From positions 17,860,723-17,924,722 of the forward strand of contig NC_084804.1 of NCBI RefSeq assembly GCF_963583255.1: a stretch of 64,000 bases of DNA, in the 5' to 3' direction. Positions within the stretch are counted from its first letter, which is position 1. Every line of letters starts with the position of its first letter. Positions 30,901-45,450 of this stretch are shown here, piece after piece. Source of the stretch: Pyrus communis. Taxonomy: Eukaryota; Streptophyta; Magnoliopsida; Rosales; Rosaceae. The position numbers and the translations under genes were made by a program. The notes beneath the pieces are model-generated. The model was not told where the DNA came from. It did no database searches and saw nothing but the letters and a program-made list of their open reading frames with translations.

Positions 30901-33249
30901 TTTTATTATTTATGCCAATCTTTAGCCACGTTGCATGGATGTATGGTAGTAGTCTTGCAATGCGTAATATTTGTATATATTATGTCACATATTTGTATAT
31001 ATTTTGAGGTGTATATATAAATACGTTATGTGGATTGTTGAGACTATTCATGGAGCATGATAATTTTAGTGTTGGGTCGTTTGAGAGATAAATGTATGGG
31101 GCACGGGGATGGTAGGGCAAAATGGCCAATATAGGGGTCATGCAGTGGGCTACATATTATGAAGGATAACCAACACGTGAATGGATGATGTGATGTGGAA
31201 TTATGTGGCACGATATATGATAAAACTTTGATATAATTATACTATTTTCTAGCGTGAGCAAACATTATCACTTGACTATCATATTACATATTCTATTTAC
31301 TAGTGATAGTGGTTGTTCCTCACCCTCACCCTTTAATTTTTTGGAGGAATATATCTATATGACGGGCTAGACAAGCTGAGGTTGTGTAAGTAAGACAAGA
31401 GAGATAGAGTTTTGTTATTTATTTAGCATAATTGTAAAGTTTTTGGAGCTATTTGTATAAAAGAAGTTTATTTTCAACCACGTATTTCGTCTATTTTCAT
31501 TTTTATTTATTTATTCGCGCACCGAGGATGGAGTTAAGTTTTGCACCCACCACGAATATGGGGCGTGACATTTTATGTTGAGACTGGACATATATATTTT
31601 TTATTAGGCAAATTCAAGTTTAAAGACAGATTTTACAGATTTTAAGGAAAACTATAACATGCTCATCCTGTTTAATTTGGATAAAGCCATAATTTGTGGC
31701 CAGTGCATTTATAAGTATAGGAATATTTACATTTTTGTTCCAATAACTTAACTCATATGCCACTGGCACCGATATCAATTTTTGGGTTGCTGGAAAATTT
31801 CATATATGTTGCAATCTTATTGGAATAGGAATGTGATTGTGTAAATCCTAATAGATATGGAAATATATCTTAGGAGTAGATTACCTATTAAATGTTGTAA
31901 TCCTAAAGGGTAAGGAATTAACATTCCTTACTACTTAAAGGCACAAAGGGGTGGAATGATATTGAGATCGGAAAATTGGATTGGCCGCGGCCAAAAAATT
32001 GGATTGATCGGTCGTGAAAAAGTTGGCCGGTCATAAACCGTGGTAGAATTACGTGATAATTATGTAATTATATTAAGTTATAATGGTATGTATAAGTTAT
32101 TTTGGTTGACTTTTTCATTAGAGCAATTCCACCCCATCCCAATTGTCTAAGCAATTGGGCAATTAGATCCCCCATAACTCAAAAATCCTTCTCCACCTCA
32201 GCCCAATTAGTCGGGACATCCGTGGACCCATTACCTAAACTAAAATAATAATACTTTAGTTTAAAATAATCTAAAAATTAATATTTAAACTAAAAGATCC
32301 TTTTTGTTATTAAAAGAAAAAAAGTTGTCTATACATTTGAACTCATAACCTCATTGAAAATATTTAAATAAGAAGTTTTTTTTTTAATTTTTTATTTCAT
32401 GAGAGAGTTCATTGATTCAATACATTGTTTAATAATAAATGGATTTTAGAAATAGATAATTTTTATGAGAATTTTAGAAAATTAAAAAACTCATGAAATT
32501 CACCCTTGAATTCTTGGTTCTTATAATAGAATCATCTTATAGTAAATTGGTAAAAAGTATTGTTTGAAATACAGACTATTAGGCCTTCCATAGTAGGAGA
32601 AAAAAAGAAAGTACAATACCATTGTATTGAACTCATATAGAAGCTACATTTCTACACTGGGCCGAATAATTTAAGTATAATAATGATATATTAAACTCAT
32701 GAATTAATACCACTCATGAGTAGTATACCAGTAAATTGAATTTACGCTAGTGTAACAATAGCATATAAGTATTAAACTACCTCATTTTTATATATAGGTA
32801 CCACACTCGCTCAAACTATTATGAAAAACTTTAACTACAATAATATTATTCTAAAACTTGAACTTTATCAGGCATACCAAGTCAAGTTTGAGAGTTTTAT
32901 TACAGAAAATCTTGGTATAATAACTATATAAGTTAATATATTTTATCAGTTTCCTCCATATAAGTTTTATATTTATTTAACTTTGTAACAAAATTACCAA
33001 AATACATATGTTAAAAAAATAGAAGAAGCAAAAATTATGCGAAAAAAGAAGAATTAAAGGGAGTCAAATGCCCGGTGGCACCGGGCGACTGCGAGTCTGT
33101 CACCAGAGAAGCAAAAAAACGACGTTCTGGCAGATAAGATTCGCACTTTACAAATTGCATTTGCACACGACACCTGAAAACAATGTGCTGCCTTCAATTC
33201 TCTTCATCTACTTCCTCCACCATGTAGACAGACTCTCTCTCTCTCTCTC

Positions 33250-35887
33250 ATGGATCAGCTCAAACACGAGGACTTGAACCAATCCGCGCCGCCTCCGTTC
33301 TCATTTGCCGCCGAATTTCCGCAGCCCGCTTCCGATCGCGGCGTGCCCCCCACTCGCTCCCAACCCAATTCAAGGTTCGTCCTGCTCTTTACGATTCCAG
33401 ATCCTATATATATATTATGTTTATGAAAATTTATGTTTGTTGCCCTTTTATCGCAGCAGCATCAGATTAAATGTTGAAAATTAGAAATATATAGCTATCT
33501 TTTTCTGGGTTTGTTTCTAGCTGAGCTAATTTTCAATAACTTTTGCTTTCCAGTCCAAATGGTGTTTTTTTTTTTACATGGGTTTGCTTACATTCTGCTT
33601 AATTACTGTGCTAAACACATTTTTTAAGCTTTTGGTTGTAATGGGGATTCAAACTTGGGGCCCCAGAAGGTTCCGAGGGAGAATGCTCTAACAAACTGAG
33701 CTACAAGCCCCTTGCTTGCTAGTTTAACGGATTATTGTGTGTTTTGCTGTGTGCAACTTCTCTGTTGTGAACCCACTTAGCAAATGAATGTGTGCAAAAA
33801 AAGCCTTTTCATTAGTTGACTTTCTGCATTTCCATTACCTAAAAGTAGTTGACTTTCGGGGTACACTGAGATTATTGGTGGGTTACCTTGTGATCAATGT
33901 ATGTTAAAGCATCATGATTGATTACTGTTTGCAGCCAAAGGCCTGAGGGGGAAGTTAAGGATTGTCTAACTGCTAGAAAGATTCAGAAGGCTGACCGGGA
34001 GAAGTTGAGGAGGGATCGACTAAATGAGCAGTTTCTTGAGTTGGGAAATGTCTTGGGTGAGCTTAGCACTATATAAAAGCACTATATAAAAATAACTATT
34101 TAATTGTTGTGAATTATCAATAATCGACTAATAACTGGTTCTTTTCCGAATGCCTCATAATGTGATGAAGTTCAGCTATGACATAGATAACCATAGATAG
34201 AGATTTTGATACTTTGATATCTGTAACTCTGTCCAGATGAGTATTGCTATAGCCTATTGTCAAATTCTGTTTTTATATTATTTCGTGATAGTGAATTATG
34301 TATAGATAGACTACTTATATTTGAGTTTCCTTACAGAGCTGTGTGCCATTTTCGAATTGTGGCACGCATTTATTAACCCCCTACTCTTTATAGACTTGCA
34401 TATGAAAGTTTTGTGTTCCGCAGTTCACTGCATGTCTGCTCAATTTCCTTCTTCTGGTTATGCAAACAGCCTTCTAAGTTCTAAGAAATGCTTCATTTTC
34501 TTAGTACATTTGTATCGCATTTTTTTTTTGGAGTCAGTGCTATGCGGAGAAGTATTTGTCACCGAAATTTTCATCTGACCCTTATGGATAACTAGTATCT
34601 TTCTAAGATAAAGTTTCTAATGAGAAACCTGAGTCAAGTTAACTATGCTCTGAACTCTAGTTTGGGGATTATGATCTAGAAGTTTGGAAACTTGGGCCAG
34701 ATTGATGGGGGACTATATCTTACCGATGAACTTCTTTATGCTTCCTGCATAACTTCCATAACTTTTAGTATGATGCACACTTATGGATTTTCACTTTTTC
34801 TTTCCTTGCTGGAGACATGAGTAGCACATATTTTTGCGTTGATTTATATGTGTAAAATGCAGATCCGGACAGACCCAAAAATGACAAAGCAACCATTATA
34901 GCAGATACAATTCAAGTGCTGAAGGATTTGACATTAGAAGTAGACAAACTTAAATCTGAGTGTGTTTCTCTAACCGAAGAGTCTCGTGAGGTGATTTAGT
35001 AATTATCTCTATACTCTGGTGAATTATGTCCAGATATGTTGGATTCATTTATTGGACACCTAATCACTATTTTATTTTATTAACAGTTGTCACATGAGAA
35101 AAATGACCTTAGAGAAGAGAAGGCATCTCTTAAATCTGACATTGAGAACCTTAATGCTCAGTATCAGCAGAGACTCAGGACTATGTTCCCTTGGGGTGCT
35201 ATGGATCACTCAGTTGTAATGGCTCCACCTTCATATCCATATCCGATGCCGATGACAATGCCAATGCCAATGCCCATGCAAATGCCTGCACGACCAATGC
35301 CCATGCATCCACATATGCAGCCATACCATTATTTTGGAAATCAGAATCCTGGGGTCATTCCGAACCCCTGCTCAACTTATCTTCCATATATTACTCCTAA
35401 TACTCTGGTTGAGCAGCAGTCCACCCAATATGTATCTCCAGTAGTGCATCCAGGAAGCCAGTCTCAAGTTTCAGGCAAACAAGAAGCTATAAACAAATCA
35501 CCCGGGGAGAGCCAGGTTCACAAAAGTGATGATTCAATCGATGTCACTACAGAACTAGAGTTGAAGACTCCCGGATCTACTTCAGATCAGGTTAGCTGTA
35601 GCCTTTTAATGTTTAAGTTGTTTTGTGAAAGATATAAAGCTATACAATCATTTTAACGCAATTACGATGGACCTTGTTGGTTTCATTTTACATTTTTTGG
35701 GAATGGCAGTCCTCATTTACCTAACTTCATTGTTTTGTAGGATTTGTCATCAGTACGAAGAAAATCTAAAAAGTCAGCGAGGCTGGAAAACAGAGAAGGC
35801 AGTTCTTCAAGTAGATGTTCTTCTTCTCGTAGTGTACAGGATAGCTCATCTAATAGTGTAGTTGGTGGCAAAAAGGCTGACGACTGA
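33250..35887 (+). CDS. bHLH121: bHLH transcription factor, bHLH121/URI type
   Basis: Exons 33250-33374, 33935-34056, 34863-34990, 35087-35590 and 35741-35887; phases close to 342 codons (341 residues). A Pro-rich N terminus is followed by the basic region and helix-loop-helix at about 50-110 (KADREKLRRDRLNEQFLELG, then DPDRPKNDKATIIADTIQVL) and a leucine-rich coiled coil (LKSECVSL, KNDLREEKASLKSDIENL). Next come the family signature MFPWGAMDHSVVMAPPS, a Met/Pro repeat, YHYFGNQNPGVIP, and near the end LELKTPGSTSDQ. This order is that of Arabidopsis bHLH121 (URI), a nuclear activator upstream of the iron-deficiency response that partners with subgroup IVc bHLH proteins. A CT repeat ends at the ATG. 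The family assignment is from memory of the orthologue; function in this species is inferred. Confidence 0.95.
33564..33716 (-). mobile_element. tRNA-derived SINE in intron 1 of bHLH121
   Basis: On the - strand GGGGCTTGTAGCTCAGTTTG, then TTAGAGC (box A), and about 45 nt later AAGTTTGAATCCCC (box B). The unrelated body ends in an 11-nt A-run (T-run at 33565-33575 on +). The T-stem is poorly paired, so this is a SINE rather than a tRNA gene. Different family from the other SINEs here. No clear target duplication seen. Confidence 0.7.
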
Positions 35888-38393
35888 AAAGGAGAAAAAG
35901 GGTTAACAAAGAACAGAACAAGGCAGGTTCTATTTTTATTTATTCTCTTTAAAGCCATTGTCTTATGATTAGGAAAGTATCTATGAAAAATGCACGAGTC
36001 ATCTCACTTCAAGAACGTGTTACGTGTAGACCTAGCCATCAAAGAATATAACCAACTGTTTTTTTCATTTAACGAGAATAGAGTTTGTTATTATTTTATG
36101 GTATCAATTGCATCAGGTCGGTTATAAAATGTACTAACGACATCCTCAAAACTCTCTAATATGCATATCCCGTGGAAAATAGGAAGGATTTACATCATTC
36201 CTGGTTAAGTTCATGTATTGGCATATTAGCATGGAACATAATGCATGAAGTAGTGGGAGAACTCGTTGGATGCAGATAATGTTTCAATGTTCTAATGAGA
36301 GGGTCGAGTTTTTTTATCAATGGTATCTGGTTCTGGTTTATTACGGTTTTTGCAGTTCATCATGAGGGAGAAGGTGAATTTCGGCTACATGGGCGCCATG
36401 GGGACGACCGAGATGAACTATCATAATGCACATAATTCTTCGATCACAGTCGATCGGAGTATAATTTACGTCCAAATACATTTGGACGTGACTTTCAAGC
36501 ATGAAATTGTAGCCTGTATAATACAAAAGAGACCAAAACTTATCATTTCTTAATTCTTAGGCAGATGAGCGGCTGTGGTTGAAAGTTTTACGTTGTTTTC
36601 CCAGAAGAATCTGATCTGTAGATATTTTGGGATAAAATTAAAAGGAAGCGTGTCGTAATCGTGAATCTTGTGAGGTTGAGGTCCAAAAAGGGCAAAATAC
36701 GAGATGGCACGGGGGCTGTGATTGGTGAAACCATTTGGAGGACCTTAAATGCTGAAAGGGATACGAGAGTGGGGTGCTTGCATTGCATGAATACAAAGAA
36801 ATGTCCAATGAAAGCCACAAATTCGATAAACGGATGAAATGAGTTTTGCATCCAATCCAAACTCTTTGAGTGAACGGCGAAATTTGGTCGGAGAGGAGAA
36901 AACGTACTCCAACGTAGGCAACTCAATAGAGACAACACTCGTTCATGAAATTTGAGCGCGTGAGATGCTTTGATGGAACTTGTTATGACTCATGAGATCT
37001 GAACTCAGAATATATTTCGAGAGAGTGGAAGGCGTACTTCTTGGATGCCAGTGTATTTGTAGTTTGGGTGCAGAATATGATGATGCAATTGCAATGAATG
37101 CAAGAATACCGAAATATATCCAAATTGAATATGCTTCTTTGTCGCTTTAGTACGCTTTGCTTAACTTCAATGAAAAGACAAAATAAAGCGGCAAACATGA
37201 CCTCATTATCTCAACTGTTTTCCAACCGTTTCTTGGTTTCTACTCAAACTTTTTTGTTTAATTTTTGTCAACAATCAATTTTCAGAAGGAGAGAACCGAA
37301 CAGAGAATTTCAAGTGCTAAGAAAAATATTTTTTAACTTCTCTCAATTAAATTTCTCAATATCTCACATTCTACGTGTTTGAATGTCCAAAATGATATCA
37401 TTCATCCTTAATATAATATTTATCATAAATTATAGTTAAATCCATCCAATGACATTGTTTTTGACGTCATTCTTAGATGAACACAGAAAAATGAATAGGC
37501 AACAGCTGCTCTACCTACAATCATAGTGGATAAGCCTAAAGTTGTTTTGAGATGACACCTAGGTTGATAAACCACGTTAGGAGAGAGAATCAAGTCACAC
37601 TTGAAATGCACGTGTAAATACTTACATTTTTACTTTTCGATTCGTTCTTTATTTTTGTTGATGCACAAAATCAGCGAGATTTTTTCATAACATAAAGTGT
37701 CAAGTTTGTTACCTGAGCTCGATTACTCCGATCACCTAATGAAGATAATATGTAAAGAGACAGATATAGAAGTAAACACAAAATGTACATGGTTCACCTT
37801 AAATTTGGTTACGTCTACAGAGTAAAGGAGTTCTCATCATTAGTGGGTTCTAATGACTAGTTTAAGTACAATAATGACATTAGAGATTAATTATAGAAGA
37901 ATGGTCTTCTTTTATAGTTGAGGAAGGTCTTCAGTTTTCGTCCACAATTGATATGAGACTTTAGAAGTTTTATTTTGATATTGACACATGTCGTTCTGTG
38001 ATTGGTCTTTTGGTGGGAAAGTGCTTCGGCAGGATAGCTCAGCATGAATCGTTGAAGGTATGAAGTTGTATTGACAGTTGTATTGATTTTTTCTTTTTTT
38101 TAGGGGAATAAGCTAGGCGACCGTTGGTTGGTACCTGACAAACCACCGGTTAAAAAACCAAAGCTAGATTGTTAGCTGGTCAAAAACAAAAAAAAAAAAA
38201 TTGAAGTCGCGTGCAATTGACGTGTCTAGCAACCGCGTGAAGGCTCCTATCCTAACAACCCTTTCTGGTTACCATAAAACCTAACCACCACAAGTGGCGA
38301 AGCTTCTCTCGCTCACTGACTCACTACCTCACTCGCACCAAACAAGTAAAACACCCCCAACTCGGAAGCTCCCAACTCACTGAGTTAGCAGCC
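35888..38393. other. Spacer between bHLH121 and the isomerase gene
   Basis: Begins with the bHLH121 3' untranslated region. No gene recognised. A - strand open stretch (36588-36938) has no recognisable domain. A 12-nt A-run lies near 38189-38200. The last 150 nt are the likely TPI leader (pyrimidine-rich, ACTCACTGAGTTAGCAGCC before the ATG). Confidence 0.5.
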
Positions 38394-41576
<3,183 letters not shown>

Positions 41577-42389
41577 TTATGGTGGTTCCGAGATCAAATA
41601 AAGGGCCGATGCGAAGGTACCTTGAGATTGAAGCATATTGTAACAAATGTATGAGCCAGTTTATCATAAGGAATTTTTTTTCCTGGGTCGTTTTTGAAGT
41701 GTTTTCCCCCTCCATAAAGATAGGAAAATATATCTTCTATCCATTTTCCATGGGTCACTTATTGTGTGGACATTAGAGAGCAATACAAGTCATATTATGT
41801 GGCATAAACATTTTGAACAAAAGGGTCCTCTCGTAATCAAATCCACATCGTGGGGTCCTCTCTTTCCTGCCCTAAATCTCAATTGAATTCTGGCGTACTG
41901 AATTTGGTGGATCAATATTGTAAAACAAGAAACTTTTTTGGTGTGTTACCTGACACATGACGTTACTAATCCACGGTGTTATAATATAGCTAGATGATAG
42001 GGTCGGTATTTAATGGATGTTGGGTCTACTCCTAGTAATTAGATACGTGTGTTATATCAAAGCTTGGATCGGTAAATCCGATGTGAGAGTCACATTGAAA
42101 AGTTTCTCCAGGATTTAGGAGCAACTAATCAAAGACATCAACGCCAATTAGGCAATCAATCACATGATTAGTCACCAACCATTACTTGCATATCTAGGGA
42201 GAGCATTTGTTCAAAGTAAAACTTTGTGAGAAGCAAAGCCTACACTCAAAGCATATATGCCAAACCCACAACCTAGTGTAAAACTCAAGCCAAAAAACTC
42301 ACACCCTCTCTTTTTACCTCTTATACACACACACACACACGCACACAGAGAAACCCTAGCTGCAAGGAGACCGAAGGAGGAAGACAAGG

Positions 42390-42821
42390 ATGGAGTGGTT
42401 CTACCCTAAGAGGAGGGGCCCACAGTGGAAGCAAGGTTGGACCGGCCAAACCCTAACCTCAATCTCTGCACCTCCCCTACATTTGCTCACCATCTTTGCC
42501 ATTGTTATTGCTTTCTTATGGCTTTCTCAGTACACCGACTACAAGTCCCAAATGCAACACACAGCCATCAACGCCCACCTTTTCCTAATATCCTTGCCTA
42601 TTTTCTTGATATTTTTGGTAGCTTCGTACTCTTCGATTTCTTCTACCGGATGGTTCAACTTTGGGTACCGGCCTTCACAGCGCGAGGCAGTTCAACGAGC
42701 AGGCAGGGGTGGCAGCTCAAGCTCGCCGTGGGGTGTTGCCATCTTGTTGGTGCTGCTTCTGGTGTTGGTATCTTACCAATCATCGGTTCATTCCAAGTGG
42801 TTTGGTGGGAGGTCGGATTGA
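42390..42821 (+). CDS. Small multi-pass membrane protein, plant-specific family (copy 1)
   Basis: 143 residues, one exon, ATG at 42390 after an AC-repeat leader (42330-42350). Three hydrophobic segments: about 31-48 (LHLLTIFAIVIAFLWL), 65-82 (LFLISLPIFLIFLVA) and 113-130 (WGVAILLVLLLVLVSY). The motif SSPWGVAILLVLLLVL then YQSS and a final Trp is shared with the product of 46778-47167. I know this pattern from uncharacterised plant membrane proteins of about 120-150 residues; no activity is established. A basic N terminus and a Gly/Arg/Ser linker precede the last segment. Confidence 0.85.
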   Translation: MEWFYPKRRGPQWKQGWTGQTLTSISAPPLHLLTIFAIVIAFLWLSQYTDYKSQMQHTAINAHLFLISLPIFLIFLVASYSSISSTGWFNFGYRPSQREAVQRAGRGGSSSSPWGVAILLVLLLVLVSYQSSVHSKWFGGRSD

Positions 42822-43067
42822 TTAAATCGTTTGTTAACTAAAAGATGTAATGGGTTGGAATTGGATAAACGAATGCCTGTGCATTTTAACATTGTTTTAT
42901 TTTCCCTTTTAAAGTAAATACACAACGGTATGGATAGACCAAGTGTCAACAATTGTGTCTATCCGAAAGTGTCAACGGTATGGATACACAACCTTACACG
43001 TTGAATATTTGCAGAAGGTTGCCATCAACAAAGACAAGCTACAAATGACACAAGCTAAGATGAAAAA

Positions 43068-44027
43068 TCAGGCTTTCCCGTGATCAATTCTTGAGTACGT
43101 AACAGCAACACATGCATCAACAAAATCCTCATCTATAAAATCAGTAGAGAAGATTTGCAACCTATCTGCAATACCCCTACAGAAGCACTCCGTAATAAAC
43201 AACCTCGCAAACTCGTGAATCCGTTGGGTCACAGGTCTAACACACACAATTGGGTTATCAGCCTGAGGTGTCACTGTGTTCTCCACCCTGTAAAAAAATT
43301 TCCTTGATGAAATTGGAGGTTGTTCACTCAAACACTTCAAATTGTTCTTGAATTTCGTTGATGGCAAATCCGTGTCAATCCAATCATCATTCAAGTAGAC
43401 AGAATTCCACAGAGGCGCCCCTGCCGCAGGGGAAGGTGAATTCCTCGGCTTCCACACGCATATTATTCGCTTCGGCAACAACTCTGAAATAGTCTTGTTG
43501 AACACATTGTCGTCCTGGTTGATAAGGACCTCTCCGAGCTGATCCACCAAATACTTATCGAAATCAGGAGGGTCTTGGTGCCCATATTCCGTCCTGATTT
43601 CAAGGAGTACGATCTCAGACTTTGTTTCGGACAGAAATTTTTTAATGTCCTTGATCACAACATCAATATGGTACGTGATAAGAATTCCGTGGCACACCCG
43701 GCGATCTTTTTGAACCCGAATGTCAAGCACTCTGGTGCCTGTGACAAGCTGTTTGTATATAGACATTGTTTGGCATTGTCCAAAAGGCCTAGTGATGCAT
43801 GGAATTCCAATCTTGTCGGTTGCAGAATCATGAGTTCCCGGCCATACAATTTTGTTTATGTGAACTTTTTTCGGGTTGATACCCGCCATCCAATTTTTCC
43901 TGTCTGGAGGCCTGTAGGCACATGCTGGGAAGTCCTCACCAACGCTTTGGTGGAGATCGCGTAGTGCTTTCCGCTCCGTTGAGATCGCCTTCCGGCGTTC
44001 GAGCTGTTTAGGGAAGCAGGAACCCAT
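43068..44027 (-). CDS. PLC-like phosphodiesterase with PI-PLC X domain
   Basis: Single-exon gene of 319 residues, complete, ATG at 44027. It belongs to the plant family of PLC-X-domain-only proteins (Arabidopsis At4g34920/At4g34930/At4g38690 type) rather than to true PI-PLC, as there is no EF-hand, Y or C2 domain. The first catalytic His lies in IVWPGTHDSATDKIG (about residue 65) and the second in RRVCHGILITY (about 113), within a TIM-barrel fold. Further family blocks are SEIVLLEIRTEYGHQDPPDF, LLPKRIICVWKPRNSP, FYRVENTVTPQADNP and LQIFSTDFIDEDFVDACV. The N terminus MGSC has Gly2 and Cys4, so it could be acylated and membrane-bound. Substrate is not established. The leader is rich in GAA repeats (44050-44075). 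Convergent with the membrane-protein gene upstream in the window. Confidence 0.95.
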   Translation of the reverse strand: MGSCFPKQLERRKAISTERKALRDLHQSVGEDFPACAYRPPDRKNWMAGINPKKVHINKIVWPGTHDSATDKIGIPCITRPFGQCQTMSIYKQLVTGTRVLDIRVQKDRRVCHGILITYHIDVVIKDIKKFLSETKSEIVLLEIRTEYGHQDPPDFDKYLVDQLGEVLINQDDNVFNKTISELLPKRIICVWKPRNSPSPAAGAPLWNSVYLNDDWIDTDLPSTKFKNNLKCLSEQPPISSRKFFYRVENTVTPQADNPIVCVRPVTQRIHEFARLFITECFCRGIADRLQIFSTDFIDEDFVDACVAVTYSRIDHGKA

Positions 44028-44550
44028 TGTTAATAAGAATTAAAGATTAAGAAGAAGAAGAGAAGAAGAGTTAAGGTTATGCTCTTCCTCTTCTTCTTGT
44101 TCTGAGGATGAAAATGATGGATTAGGCTGAGCAGAGAAATATTAAGATTATGGGATATAAAAGGAAGCATCGTAACGTTTAGAGAGAATAATTTTTATTA
44201 GAGTCTAAGTTATTGATTTGTAGTAGAAACTGATTATTCTCTTTTGTGCAGAAATCTTGTTGATATATTATTATCTTCAAATGTGTTGTTTTTTAGGGCT
44301 TGGAAAGTCTTCCATTGATTGAGCTATTGGTGGAGAGTTATAATCGATTCTTCTCTTGTTTTGATCCACTTGTATGCGTTTGTGTTTTTTTCCTTGATTG
44401 GTCCACTTGTTTGGCTCTCCAAGGTTATATGACCTGTTGGTTTTCATTTAATTTTCCATAATATTTCCAAAGGTAGAAAGCAAACTGGTGTACGGAGACC
44501 TTTTATTTCCACGTCATTTATACAACACTTCTTATAAGAGCATTGTACTT

Positions 44551-44795
44551 TATTGTATTTGGTCTCATCCAGTCTCCTCCAATCCCTACTCAAGAAAAAA
44601 TTGCCCTAATCAGACAGTTGTAACGAATATGTGCTTGCATTGTTATAGAAACTTTGTATAAGAATACCCTCACCTCTCACAAGACCTTATTGTATTTTAT
44701 CTCATCCAATTTCATGCGATCCCTGCTCTTTTCTCCTAATAAGATAGCCCTGACGAATATCTTCTTCCATTGTTATGATTAATGCTCTATTAATG
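44551..44795. repeat. Diverged tandem duplication, period about 137
   Basis: TATTGTATTTGGTCTCATCC at 44551 recurs as TATTGTATTTTATCTCATCC at 44688. Matches continue through the CAATCCCTACTC/CGATCCCTGCTC and ACGAATAT...CATTGTTAT blocks. Confidence 0.7.
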
Positions 44796-45095
44796 ACGTC
44801 CATTATTCCATATGGATTGCTTCAACCAAGACAAAGTTCACTATTCCTTGCCTTCTCATTTCATCAACAGCTACATTTGATCAATGGAATCCCACCATTT
44901 GTCCGTCATTTGTTTTCCATTTTCTTGAAAAGTAATAAGATACTTTCATGACGTTTATAATCCATTCATATTTCATGATAAAGTCGTTCTGAGGATAACC
45001 ACACCTTTTTTGGATTTTTGGATTCACAAATTTTTATTAACTATTAAATTATTAAACTTATTTATAATTTTTTTAATTTAATTAGACTTGTGTGT

Positions 45096-45450
45096 TCCAT
45101 TTATGTGTCACATCAGCACTTAAATCAAATTTTTGACATAATTGTAATGGAAATGCTACATTGATTTGGGACATTTACTTACGAGACTACATTGATCGAT
45201 TTTCAATTTTCGGAACCATTTTGATGTCGCAGGTCAATTTTAGATACCATTTTCATGTCGTGGGTCAATTTCAATGATCATTTATGAGAAAAAATGACTT
45301 ATGAGATCCATTTATGTGTCACATCAGCACTTAATAGAATTGTGACGAAAGAACCACATTGATTTGCGACACCTATTTTCTGGCACTACATTGATTGATG
45401 TTCAATTTCAAGGATCATCTTGATAGTGATGGTCAATTTCAAAGACTATT
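45096..45450. repeat. Diverged tandem duplication, period about 212
   Basis: CCATTTATGTGTCACATCAG at 45096 recurs at 45308. The following CATTGATTTG and GGTCAATTTCAA blocks repeat too. The wording recalls TIRs of Mutator-like elements, but ends were not found. Confidence 0.65.

Larger units (their letters stand above)
29985..33200 (+). repeat. Downstream copy (B) of the tandem duplication, the native bHLH121 upstream region
   Basis: Collinear with 26200-29650. Private to this copy are a SINE (30396-30558), a fold-back MITE (30780-30900), about 90 nt at 31255-31345, and an AT-rich block with LTR-like wording at 31800-31960. The copy runs directly into the bHLH121 leader, which ends in a CT repeat (33233-33249). 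About 330 nt of unmatched sequence (29651-29984) separate the copies. Confidence 0.9.

Noticed and set aside
33640..33716. Possible tRNA gene on the - strand
   Set aside because: Box A and box B are present but the T-stem and acceptor do not pair and a long body with an A tail follows, so it is a SINE.
36588..36938. 116-codon - strand frame
   Set aside because: No recognisable domain, no splice or leader context; probably chance.
42425..42841. 138-codon frame overlapping the first small membrane-protein gene
   Set aside because: Shifted shadow of the 42390-42821 frame, without the SPWGVA motif seen in its paralogue.
43575..43964. 129-codon + strand frame within the PLC-like gene
   Set aside because: Antisense shadow of a conserved single-exon gene.
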